The notes beneath the pieces were generated by a model, which was given only the letters and a program-made list of their open reading frames with translations, was not told the origin of the DNA and did not search any database. The position numbers were made by a program, and so were the translations under genes. From Charina bottae (taxonomy: Eukaryota; Chordata; Lepidosauria; Squamata; Charinaidae), in assembly GCA_023362775.1 (NCBI GenBank), contig JALMGJ010000001.1, positions 92,246,001 through 92,310,000 on the forward strand: a stretch of 64,000 bases of DNA, in the 5' to 3' direction. How positions within the stretch are numbered: position 1 is the first letter of the stretch; each line of letters opens with the position of its first letter. Shown here one piece after another: positions 14,601 through 28,200 of this stretch.

Positions 14601-15390
14601 TCGCAACACTTTAGTGCAGAGCTTTCCAAACTGTGTGTCGGGACACGTTAGTGTGTCTGCTGCAGTGTATGGGTGTGTCGCGGCTGCTGCTGCCTCCAAG
14701 CCCTGCCAAGATTCCATGCAGGTCCTAGTGCCTGCCTTGTGCCTTGCTGCCTCCAAACCTGCTGTGATTCCATGCAGGTCCTAGTGCCTGCCTTGTGCCC
14801 CGCTGTAAGATTGTGTCGCGAAATGATGCCCTGCTGTAAGAGTGTGTTGCGAAATGATGCATGTCTAAAAAGTGTGTCACCAACATAAAAAGTTTGGAAA
14901 GCTCTGCTTTAGTGTGTCGCAACACACAGTTTAGTGTGTTGCGACACAACCCGGAAGTGGACGTGTGCGACGACGGCAGCAGCACGCCATCAGCGCTTCC
15001 ACATTTTGGCGGAAAAAACGAGGCCGCTGCTGCCGCGTCCATGCACCCCACTGCCGCCGTGTGCGCCGCCGCCATGCACGCCACCGTGCGCGCTGCCGCT
15101 GTTGGTGTGTCGCCAACGGCAGCAGTTTGGGAAGCACTGCTATAAGGTGTAGTGTTCCATGGCAGAGCATCCAGTGCAGGAATACTAAAATAACCAGATG
15201 CAAGGAAATTGACTGCAATATACAGAGTTATCTCTCTTCTCTTCACACGCACACACCCCTTTCCCCCCCCCCTACTTCTTTCATGGGTACACTGTCAAGG
15301 ATTAAATGGATGAACTCAAAGTAACACATTCATTTATTACATACTCAAATTGTACGTGCAGAATGCGCAATTTAGGTGTGTTATTTGATT

Positions 15391-15421
<31 letters not shown>

Positions 15422-18400
15422 TTGTGCTATTTATACCCCGCCTATCCCCTCCCTAACGGAGGACTCTAGGCAGCTATAATAATGTAATATTAATGTTTTT
15501 TTTAATATTTGTTAGTAATTATTACTACAACTACTGGTATATTTTAATTCCTCTTTCATCCAAAGGGCTCAGAACAGCATAGATGGTTCCCTCTCCTACA
15601 CCCCTTACAATGATTTTATGAAATTTGCTAAGCTAAGAGAGGATTCTGGCCCAAGATTAAAATGGCCAGCTAAATTATATATAGCCTATAGAAAAATAAG
15701 GATTTGAACTGGAATGTTCAGAGTCTTTGACATTCTCTAACCACTGTGCTGCTACTGTAATCATTTATCTTTGTGCATCAGATTTTCCCATTTCACTGTT
15801 TGTACTATTTAAACATGATGAACAGTTATGTTTTGCTGTGACCCTTGATGCCCATGGTGCTTTTTTTTCACTTTGTTATAAGCCATTGTTGCAATAGGGT
15901 CTCCTTTCTAACTGCTGGAGAATTACCAATAAACTCTTACCTCCCTAGCACAGACATTTTCAAACTTTCTCAGTTCACAATGCCTCTAGCGATTCCCAAA
16001 CTCTGCACTGTGGCACCCTGGGGCACTGCAGGAAACCCACTAACGGTTCTGTGTATTAAGTAGTAAAATATCCCACGATGCCCCTATGCATTCAGTGTGG
16101 CACCCTGGGAACCATCACCCTAAAGCATACGTGTTCAGTATCCTTCAGGAGCCAGGCATTACAAACAGACACAAACAGAAGGAAAACCCCATTTCCTGTT
16201 ACCTTTTTTAATTTAGTCTTTTACTCCTAAAGGATCCGGATGTCTGGCATCAAAGGACTACAGGGTGTGGTCCGGAAAACAGTTAATGATGAGTTGCAGG
16301 CAAACATCTGGGACCCTCAACATATGGACAAGATTGTGCCTTCATTGCTCTTCAACCTTCAGCATGCAGAGGAAGCAGAAAGGTACCTGGAATTGTTGTT
16401 ATTGTTCTTGCAAAATTAGACTTTGCTACTTGTGAAAACCTAGAATTGGAAATATGTCAGAGGCTTGCCTAGCAAATTTGATATCATGAACCTTATAATG
16501 AGTAGCTTGGTCCCTATAGAAAGTCATCATTTTTCTCGTTGTTTTTGTTACGTGCACACCATCTGCTAGTCAAGACCAGGTTATGTCTGTGCTGATTTAA
16601 TCTTGGATTCATTTGTTTTCTGCTTGAACTGTAACATTCCTACTACAGTCTCTTGCACTGTTTGGTTTTCTTAATGTTTGTCTCTGTGTCTGTATCTTCA
16701 ATTTAAGTGATTACCTCACTTAAATAAGTAGGTGTATATTCTGCCTTTCCTCTAGACCACAAGGTAGCACACAATTTTATCCTCACACCAACTCTGTGAA
16801 GAAGAGGTTATCCTCACCCCTCTTTTAAAGTTGTTCAAGTTTGCTGCCATCACTGTATTTCCAAACAGTAAACTGCAGAGTGTAATAATGTATTGTATGA
16901 AGAATTTACCTTTATCTGTCCTGAGGTTCCCACCATTCAGCTTCATCATAGTCATGGAATTATAGAATTATAGAAGAATTACTGAATAGAGAGAAATAGT
17001 TCTGTTCACTCTGACATATATCAGAGGTTAGCGACCTATGGCCACAAGCCACAAATGGCTTCCTAGCACTGTGTTGCCAGATTCCTTCCCAGCACCCTGG
17101 AATTGTACCACTGACATTTGGAGTAGATGGTCAGATTTTGGCTGCATGATTTCTCATATTTTTGTCTGCAAAGGAGAGATTGGGAGCCATAAGGCACTGG
17201 AAACCCTCCTGCTCTCATTCAGGCTTTTAAACATACCACCAAAACAAGCCATGTTCTCAATTTTGGAAAGATCATAAGGGTATCTTAGTATGCCATGAGG
17301 AATACATAAATAATTAGGGATTTCTTTAAACTAAGGGGAGAAAATATACAGTAACTCAGGAATAGAAGAACTAGTTAGAATGCAGAAGGTGCCAAATTCA
17401 GTCCTTGACAGTTTGCAGGTAGGCCTGGAAGAGGCCTTGACTGAAATCCTGGAGAGAGCTTCTGCTCAGAGTACACGACTCTGGCTAGTGGGACTAAGAT
17501 TTTTTGTAAGACAACTTCTTACATTTCTAAATTCCTATCTTTGTATGATTCATTGTCCTGACTCAGATCGTTATATGGTTTGCATTCATTTGATCAATTA
17601 TAGTACAGAGACACAACAGAATTACCCAGAGGAGGCTATCCACTGGATCTTTGCATGACTCATCAAGTGTCTGTATGACTCCTGATACATGGAAAGGTGT
17701 GCGTATCCTCTGCAGAGGAATGAACATTCCCTGTGGTCCTTTCCCAGTAATAAAAATCTTTATAAGGGAAAGTGTGCTTCCAATTTTCATTCTGTATGCT
17801 GAGAGAAGGGAGTGGCCGCTTCAGCCTTCCAAAGTCTCTTTTTAAGCAAAACTAGAACAAAAGCCACTTGCATGGGGTCTGTGAAATGGATGTTTGACAT
17901 TTAAATTGCAGCTGCTGCTTTTTTCCTTCCCTGTTTCCTTTAGCCGTTCTCCTTCACCCTTACAAACAACTGAGAAGGAGAAAGAGAACCCAGCAGAGCT
18001 GGCTGAACGATGTTTGCGGGAGCTCCTGGGTCGGGCAGCTTATGGCAATATCAAAAATGCAATCAAGCCTGTCCTCGTGTAAGTCCCCTGCATTATATGT
18101 TCTACACCTGCCTCAGTATCCCTTGAGAAGTTTATCAAAGCCACCTAATGACTCATGGGCAGAGCAATGATGATGATCACCATCATCATTATTATGTTTT
18201 CATTCCAGTATTTTTCCAAGGAACTTCAGAATATTGCACAAAGTGATCTCATCTTGTTCCTTTAAATCATCATTAGAAGGCTGTGAGGTGGTCTAAGCAG
18301 AAAACAAGCAACTGAATCCCCACAATAGGCTAAATCCTAGACCCAGCTTAGCACTTGTGTAACCTAACATGGTGATCCCTCCAAATAAACCATATTAAGA

Positions 18401-19203
18401 CCTGTTGTCATGGCTATGGTTCACCCAACATGCTAAGACAACAGTGGGTTCCTACAATCTTCTCAACCATAAACTGACCCTCATTTTAGCCTCATCTGGC
18501 ATGTTGTATTAAACCCAGTCACTGATTCTCTGGCAGAGTTAACAGTATTAGAGCTCTAGTACAAATCATCATCAACACTTTTAAACCTTGCTCTTCTCCT
18601 AATAGATATCTAGGGCAGTGTATAATAAAACTTATGTTAAAACAAGCATAGGAGGAAAAGCCATTTAATAAAATTGAATTGTGGCACTAAAATTAGAGAC
18701 CAAACTTCATATAAGTTTTAAAACCCCAATGCGACACAACTATTTGTACTCCTGTCTAATGCTAAATAAGGAAGCAACTGATCTCAGCTCCAATGACAAA
18801 GCAGTTCTTATTCTAGCACTGGGGCTGTTCTGACCAAAAGGGGCCTATTTCTAGATCAACCAACCTAGTTGCTAGAGTACTATGAGCTTCCAGTGAAAGA
18901 GTGCATTTTTTCATTCTTTGTTTCTTTCATTTATATGCCTCACAGTCTAAGATTCTGAAAGGCTCACAACTTATAATATTACAGACATCACAAATAATAA
19001 TTAAAACATAATTATCATAAACCTCATTAAAAAGACCCAATCGCAAACATAAAATTAACAGCAACCTTACTATATGGGATACTGTGCCTTGAAAGCTCAG
19101 TGAAAGACACCTGTCTTTACCACTTTCCTGAAACATAAGACCTCAGGAGGATAGCTGTTCAATAGGATTGGGTGGCCACTGAAAAGTCCTGCTTCCAGAC
19201 ACA

Positions 19204-19250
<47 letters not shown>

Positions 19251-22200
19251 CCCAAACATCCTGAGAATGATTAGGGTACTGTTTCTTCCCTGATTGTTTC
19301 TCTGGTGCTGTTTCCTGTTTATCTGGATGTTGGTAGCTAGGGAGGATGTGATTTGGGCTGTTTGTTTCCTTCCTTGACTTTTGGTTGTATGTTTTAAAAT
19401 GTGTGTAGATGGGACTTCTCTTTGTGGGTCTGTTGATGGCTGATTTGTCAAAATGCCAAGCTTCCAGGAATTCCCTAGCTACCAACACCCAGGTAAGCAG
19501 GGAACAGCACCAGCAAGCTCCACTCTCCCATGCACTAATGATCTTATCTAGCCTTGTACTGAAACATTTGCAAGAAAACAACCAAGCTCGGAAAACACTA
19601 AGGACCTAATAATAGAACCCGCGCCCCCCCCCCCTCTGGATTGAGCCTATTGTTTGTTCATCCAGGCAATGATTTAGGATGTCAACAGTCTTTCATGGAC
19701 TATTTGTGGACTCATTCTCCAGAAGCATCTGGGTGGCCCCTAGAGCAAGAAGAATGATGGATGTTTACCTGGAACCACCTTTGGTATGGTCCAAGTTAAG
19801 CTTGTTCATGAAAATAACTGCCTCTGACTCATGGGCAGACTGACCTACAGCCATTATTGGCTTGAATCCTTAAATTCTAGTTTTTCTTCATAGGAGAGAG
19901 GTCCTTTTACATTTTAAAAAATTAGCTAGGTTTGGTTTTATTTACTACTCTAAAGCTATTGATCTTTGAAAATGATTGTCTTTCTAATTTAGGTGACTAA
20001 TCAATTGCATCAAGTCTACTAGATTCATATCTCTTTTTTCCTTCTTATTTCCCAAAAGCCACTTGGATAATCACTCCCTTTGGGAGCCAAATACATTTGC
20101 AATCCGCTGCTTTAAGATCATCATGTACTCCATCCAGGTGAGATCTGCATTGAGGGGACATTTCATTTTTCTATCCCTACACTATAAAGGAACTTGGTTT
20201 CTACTGCAGCAGCAGCTCTTTCATCTGCAGGGTGAAGGAACATGAGCTTAAACTTCAGGGCAGAACCTCCCTCAATGAGTCATGAACTCCAGCAACCTAA
20301 ATACCTACCTCCTTGCACGACCACAGTCAAAAGAACATTATTTATTTGTTTGTTTTTTTAAAAGATTTGTACAGCTGCCCATCTTAAAACATAACTCTGG
20401 GCAGCATACAGCAACAATAAAACTCAAAAATTATTTTTAAAAAAAACAAAAAACCGTAAAACACAACCAAAACCCCTGTGTTCATCCCCTTGTTCACCCC
20501 CTTGGGTTCCTTGTTCATCCCCTTGGGGTGTCCAACAACCACCAAAAAACCCCTCCCTCTATCCCAGCACCTGGGTAAAAAGCCAGGTCTTGATGGCCTT
20601 CCGGAAGGCTAGAAGGGTGGGGACCTGCCAGATCACTGGGGAGAGGGTGTTCCATAAGGTAGGGGCAGCCACTGAAAAGGCACACTTTCGAGGTCCCACT
20701 ACATGGCAACATTTCAGGGAAGGGACCTGGAGGATGCCTACCCTATCCAATCTGGTGGGATGGGCAGATACTCTTAAGGAGAGGCAATCCTGCAAATAAC
20801 CTGGTCCCATGCCATGTTGGGCTATAAGGTGATAATCAGCACCTTGAATTGCACCCAGAAGGAAACAGAGAGCCAGTGCAGCTCATACAACAGAGGTGTA
20901 ACGTGGGCGAACCTAGAAGTACCAAGCTTTCCTGATTCGTTATGGAATCTCTTTCCTTAAGGAGGTTCTAATCTTCTCATATACTTTATAGGTTGAAAGA
21001 ATGAATTATAAGATGCATGAGCTAGCCCAATCATGCACCATAGCCACATAGCCACCCATGTTCAAGTGGTGTGACAAAAGGCTCTACTGATTTAGGCACG
21101 TAGAGCTCTTCTCCATCCAAGCCAACATAACATGAAATTCTGGTGCATATCCTGCAATTCCATGACTCTGGTATTGTAATCAGAGGTATTTTGTTTTCAT
21201 TAAAAAGCAAAGCATTTCTAACCTGGGAGGGAGAGAAGGGAAAGATATGCAGTGAACTGATATATTTGCTACTTATGTTGAGTGTGAAGACCTCAGTACC
21301 CTTATCTCTGGCCTCCATAACTCACCTCCCAGTAATCCAGATTCCAGTGCAATCCTCTTACAGCATCTGTAGTTCATAATGTTGTTATTCCTCTATCTGC
21401 TCTGTCTTTTCTTTTTTCTTTGCATCTAGCCACAACATTCCCATTTGGTGATCCAGCAGCTCCTGAGCCATTTGGATGCCAACAGCAAAAGTGCTGCCAC
21501 TGTGCGGGCAGGGATAGTGGAGGTCCTCTCGGAGGCAGCCATCATCGCAGCCTCTGGATCTGTTGGTAAGCAGCCTGGATGACCTTCAAGAGGGTATCTC
21601 TTCAAAGATCAAAGTTCTCAAATTCCAAAAATTGTGAATTTCCCAAAAGGATAGTCAATGTACAGATCGACCTATTTGCAGGCACCAACCTAGATGGATC
21701 AGTGAAAAAGATTGATCAAGAATTGTTGTTTGGGAGATACTTCAGAGTAGCCAAAGCTAGACTTTTAGCATAAATAAGGAGCAGCCTGATGGATGAACTG
21801 GACCTTTAAGATCAAAATAAGTACATTGTACTTAACAATAAGGTTTTTTTTTTAACACTGATGGGATTTATAGGGCAACACAAGTGGAGGTGCCAAGATT
21901 GGAGAACCATAAGGAGAAAATCAACTCTGCCTGTCTAGGAACTCTAATTTTTGCATCAAAAAACCCTGGATACTTCAATTGGAATATAGATGTGTTCAAA
22001 TCCCTAGTCAAGAAACATCCCCTTTTTGTTGGGATCCAGCATTCCGGCAACATTTTGTTTTGTTGCATTAGAGGCAGAAAAGCCCTTTTCTATGTGCTGA
22101 AACCCACAGATGTTCTCCCTTCCAAAGATATATTCTTGTTTCTTCTAGGACCAACTGTGCTGGAGGTGTTCAACACCCTCCTAAGGCAGCTGCGGCTGAG

Positions 22201-25200
22201 CATCGATTATGCCTTGACAGGTAGCTATGATTGTGTCATTGCTGGTGGCACCAAGATCATTAAGGAGCATGAAGAAAGAATGTTCCAGGAGGCCGTCATC
22301 AAGACCACAGGTATGCTAGCTAGCCCCAAGCATTGGCACCATTTTTCCTCAGAATCTGGGAGGAGGGGACTATTGATTTTATCCAGACCTTCAGATCCTT
22401 CCTTCCCCATCCGAGGTTTCAGTTAGTCTTGTAAATTTGAATGAATCCTGCCAACTCTTTATTTCTTACAGGTTTAGCAAAGAGACAATGATAGGAAAAT
22501 AGAAACAGCATCAGAGTAATTTTTCTTGAATGCTGCAGGTCTTGCTTTTATCAAGGGGAATCAAAGACATATATATCATGCATTCACCAAAACACATGAG
22601 ATCCTGGATGAGAGTCTTCTGAAACATCTCAAACTCCATGAGCTTAGAAGCAAGCTGCTTGTTTGTTTGTAAAGGAAGAAAGTTATGACTGATCACCACC
22701 ACTGCCGGTACATCAAAACTGGACTTTGATCTGATCTTTCAGATTTTTCCTATATCTTTGTGTACAGAAAACTAGTAACCACACATTATTGATTGTCCCC
22801 CAAACTCAGCCAAAATCTATGGGCCCCTGCCAGTGTGTAATTTCGTGCAAAGCACAGCTCAGATGTGAAAGTTCCATCTTCTGTGCTAGGTACAGATCTG
22901 TCAGTTATGTGTCTCTTGGTGTTGGAAGGAAGGAATAAACACACTGATTTTTCTATAAGCATTCTCAGAAAAGGAAATCCACGTATCCAGGTTTTTAACC
23001 TGACTCCTTCACTACTGTTGATTTTTCTCTTTACAGCAAAAGCAAACTTGAGAGCCTTCATTAGACTCCCCTTTAATTCTTTATCTTGCCATTTAGTTGA
23101 ATTAGAACCGCTGTCCTTAACTTCCATAAGCCCCACCCAGGATGGCCCTTGGCTCTTGCTTGAGAAAGCCTGAATTAGAGTCAAGTCTTTGCAATCATTC
23201 TGTGTTACCGGGACTGTTTTATTAGATTTGCCTCTGTTTAGCTACTTAAAAAAATTTAACTGAGCCCTTCTCCTCCTCCTTGAATGCTCATAGCACAGTA
23301 ATAATTAGCAATAAAAAAAAACAGTTTGAAACAATCAGCCCATTCTTTCAGAAACCAAGTAAAATCCATATAAAAATAATGAAAAACCTTGATGAGCCAC
23401 TTAAAAGCCCCAAAGGGACTGTTTTAGTCTTGAAATAGATTCAGTATCTTTCTAGGAATGGATGCACGCTGTGTTTTTGCACAGCTCACAGTCCAGTATA
23501 ATCTCTTGGAATTTTTTTAGGGCTAACTGGAGTTTCTAGAACAGTGTTTCTCAACGTTAGTTATTTTAAGATGTGTGGACCAACTCCCAGAATTCCCCAG
23601 CCAGCATCTCTAGTTAGAAGGATTTTGAGAAGCACAACTTGGGGAAACTTGGTAAACTGTTGCCAATCTAAGTACACATTTCTGGGCTAAATGAGCCCAG
23701 GATGAACTGTGTCTAAGATGACATCACATTTGCTTAGTTCCAAAGTTTGTGCTAGCAGTATCTGCTATCTGCAAGACAAGAACCGTTCCTTGAAATTTGC
23801 ACCAAAAAGCCACATGAAATTCTCCTTTACTGCAGCCTTTGCAGTGAATAGGCATTTAAACAGTTCTAGAACAATTAGCTTGGTCTGGAAGCAAGAGTTC
23901 AGTGCAAGTGTTCTTATTGCCTTCCAAGATAAAGCTCCAGGAGGAACCTATGGCACACATGATGTCACCAATAAAACCTAGTTGAGTTTTAGTCAAAAAA
24001 GCAGTGGCAAGTCCTCTGTTTCTTCCCTTTTTTTTTCACCCTTAGATAGTCCACAGCTATGCTGATTATGGGCACCGTTGGGCCCAATCCACTGGTCTTG
24101 AGATTGGTGGGGAGAGTAAGGACCTACCCCTTCCCTTTTCCCTTCCAGTAGGGTCTTGTATGGAACGTATATGTTTCTCCACCCCGTCCTTTGCATGCCT
24201 GGTGCTAAAGCAGGAACCTGGCTACTGTTTTGGTACAAAAATGGTTTGACTCCCATTGCACAGGGAAAGTATTGCTTTGGAGTTGGTAGTGAGAGCCCCG
24301 AGCTAATTTCAATGCTGCATTAAGCATTGGTTCTTAATCCATACAAGTGAGGTCAATTCTGCCAATAATGTATTGTCTTTGATATGACAGTTCCACCTTC
24401 TGTTGTCAGTCATGTTCTATGTAAGTGGGAGGATTACTCTGTGAAGCTGCTTACAGCCCCCCTTCATCCTTGCCACCCTCATGGCAAAAGAAAGGTATGG
24501 TAAATCTGTGGCCCTCCAGATGTTGCAGAACTCCATCTTCTGTCACCCCAGCAGTTGTTTAGTGATGAAACAACAACAGCAACATTTGGTGGACCAATGT
24601 GCCCATCTATATCTCCTTTTAAGGGTTTAGGTTAGGTACTAGAAAGGACTTAGAAGTTAAGCCAGTACTTACTAAACCATGATGCCTGGATTCCCTGATC
24701 TTTGCTGTAGCTTCCTTAGGAGTGAGGAAAAAGCCCCTTGCGCCTGCTCACCAGAGTGCTCTTGAGAGTCTGTTGGTTCCAATGCTGAGCAGATTAAAAA
24801 CTAGTCCCAAGGCTGCCCTGTAGCTCCCACTAAGTCCTAAGTAACAAATGTGATGGAAGTCCTCACATTAAAATCTAGAAGAAAAGGAGAAGATAATATT
24901 TTTCAGTCTTCACTTTCATGCACTGCATGGCCAATAGAGGTCAGAAGAGACTTGGGAATCACTGGGACAGCTGGCAGAGAGAGAAGGAAATGAGGAAGGG
25001 GAAACCATTCCAATGTTTTCCTGGAGTTTTCAGGTTATAAGCAGGCAGTCCTTTGGGGAAGGAGAGGTTTGAAGCTGTCTCATAGGGAGTAAACCTCGAA
25101 TATTCTACATATAGATACAGTATATGTGTATATACATACGTGCTCATACTTTAATCCCTTCCATTTAGAGGTGTGAGTTTTTTTAATTACTAAAGTGCTT

Positions 25201-28200
25201 TAGTGAAACAGCACTTTGGAAAAGTTGGTTGGCTTAATTTTTCTGCTGCACCTTAATTGCCGAGCCGAGATAGTTCATGAAAAAGGCCATTTAAAAAAAA
25301 AAAAAAGCCAAAGAGCCTGGCAATCTGGATCAGTCCAGAGATCCAGCACTGTGTGGTTCTCCACTGTCGGTCCAGCATTACATTCACATAGTGGCCAAGT
25401 GTGAAAGCAGTATCCCCACAGCAACTTGTACAGCAACCCATTAGAAAGGCTTGATCTCTTTTCCAACAGTACATCTGTTTGTTGTTGGGCATCTGGTTTG
25501 TGGTTGCTGCTTCTGATAGGATAAGGAAGGGTTTTTCCTGGCAGTAAGAAAATCTTGGTGAAAATCTAGACCTTCCTAGATCTAGATCTAGAGATTTTTT
25601 GGTCCTTTTTTATATTGGGTTCCCACACCAGCTCTGTACCTTTCCTCACCCCTACTAGACTCTCTTGCATGCTTTCCTGCTCTGTCTTTCCCCAGGTTCT
25701 TTTGCCAGCACTCTGCCTACCTATCAGAGGTCGGAGGTCATGCTGTTTATCATGAGCAAAGTTCCGCTTCCTTCTCTGCATCACCCTGTAGACATGGGCA
25801 AAGCTGGGTGAGGACAACACTCTTTTTTCACCACTTTTTTATTTCTTTTTCCTTTTTCTCCCCTCTCTTTTGATTTCCTTTCCTACCGTCTAGACTTCCC
25901 TAGCTTGGAACCCTCCATGTATGTTGGATTATGCTTCCATTATTATCACACTGCGATTGGCTGGGCTATCTAATAATTATAGCAATATTATCTAACACCC
26001 TAGGAGATGCCAATTTGGGGCAAGTTGTTTTTCTCTTTCATCCTTCTGTCTTTTTCTTCCTCTTCCTTTCAATATACTTTTTTTTTAACAGAAGGAGTAA
26101 TTTGGTATCTTAAATGTTGCAATGCAAAAATTGAATGGGAGAATAGCATAGTCTTAGAGGGCATGTAACTTTGTCCAAAGAATCTTATAATTCCTTGCCC
26201 ATCTTCAGGTTCATCACATGTAGTCCAAGCAATTACCCATTAACTTGAATGCTAAGCTATATCTCAATTCTCTCTGTTTATGCAGAATCAATTTTTAATT
26301 GAAGAGAATAGAAAAGTGCAGGGAAGTTGTATATGTTTCACAGCAGAAAATGTTTTACTTACAAGACATTTTCCAGACTCCCATAACCAAGGACTTGCTC
26401 TCTGTTTATATAACATGGCTATTTTAAAGATACCAATTTAAAAAAGGCGGGAGTAGAGAAAATGCTTGGAAGTGAACAATTTTGGAGGAACTGTTTAAAT
26501 GTATTTTTACCACAACCCTTGGGGGCATCTTTCCAGGCTATAAGTAAGGGATTCTGTTTGACAGATCCTGACTTTTTATTAAAAATCGTTTTGCTTCTGA
26601 GTTCTGGAATCTTATGTTGGGCTATGTCAGACTATCAAAAATATAGGCTTCTGGGGAAGGGAATTTATTTCTGGGCTGTAACTCTTCTAGCTCACATAAC
26701 TGAATGCTCCTTGAGTCAACACCTCATCAAAAGATCATATAGACCCTTGTTAGCTTTCTCTGAATATGAAACAATAATCAGTTTAAACAATAACTCTACT
26801 TGCAGCCAGAAACAGGTACAACCCAAACACAGAGCTATCAGTTAATCGGACTTTAGGCCAAAAGAGGCAACTTTCTTTATTCATACGTGACCCTAGACAG
26901 GATTATTAACATATATTAGTACTTTCTGAGGAAGATACTTAATATTCTGTCAGCAGGGCAAGAATCTTGCTTAGAAAATTCAGTGCCCAGATTCAGAGTT
27001 TGTCATCATCATTTAAGTCAGACTGGGAAGCAACTCTTGCTTAACAACCTGGAAAACTATGATAGGCAGTGGAGAGCTGGGAAGAAGATGAATGAATTTA
27101 GGAAGGGAAGATAGCTCTAGAAAATAGTATGGATAGATGGTGTGGAGGTTTATGGGAGGTGAGTGGCTTTATAGTTACTGTGATGAGTTAACTACTGCTC
27201 TTCTTGCTGTCCTTGACATACCTGTGGGCACTGGCATGCAGGAGATAACTGATCAAGGGAGAATTGATTATTATTGGAAATTCGTTGAATATTCCCCACA
27301 AGACTAATAAAACTAAAGACTCCCTCGATTTGAACTTGTCTCCTGACTATTATATTAATATGTCCAAGTAGTTGTCTTGGCAGTAGTATGGAAATAGGTC
27401 ACCTTTGCCGTCTTCTGAGATTTTTCCTTTTTTCAATTTTCCAGTCTAGCCTATAACCCTGGCATTTCTTGGTGGTCTCCCATCTAATTACTAACCAGGT
27501 CTGCCCCTGCTTGGATTGTTTGGATTAAGCCAAAATTGATTAGGCATTGCAACTTCCAACCTAAATATATTTTGGACTGCAAGAGTAATCTCTGTTTATT
27601 GGCTGACCATAGGCCACTTACTTTCTACCCATTGTGTCTTGTCAGATGGTTGTGGATTCCTTGGAAAAATAGTAGGATACAAATACTTAAAAAATCAGGA
27701 AACATCAACCCATTCCTGAGTAGAAGCTTTACATGGAGATGTTGCAGGAGCTTCAGTTGTTGAGGAGCTTGATGAGAGGCTTGACTGACAGTTATGTCAA
27801 TTGGTAGTAGAAAGACTGGCCCTTTATAATATCTATTGGCACATTAGAAGTCCACTTTTTGAAGAGCTTATCAGTCCCATTAGAAATTCCTCGCTCTTTA
27901 GATCAAGGTGTTTTTCTTTCTTGGGGTTGGGTTGTGGAGGGGAGGGTAAGGGAAATGACTCTTTAATCTGACCAATATGAACTTTTTCAAAATGTGTCCA
28001 TGATACTTCTGTTGCCAGAGAGAAAGATGATCCTATTTCTCAATAATGTAAAAAGAAGCAGTTACCAATCAAAGAGAATATTTGTAGCTCAGGATTGAAC
28101 TGTGGTGTCCTTGGTGCTCTCTGAGCCTTGTTGTTTTCTTGCAGATGTTTCATTGCCAGACTAGGCAACATCTTCAGTGCGAAAAGGGAGATGGACTTGC

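Noticed and set aside
14725..15324. 175-codon and overlapping open frames
   Set aside because: Span the nested hAT MITEs; composition follows CpG-rich repeat DNA.
21884..22426. 180-codon open frame
   Set aside because: It fuses intron sequence with EFR3B exon 6; only 22149-22310 is coding.
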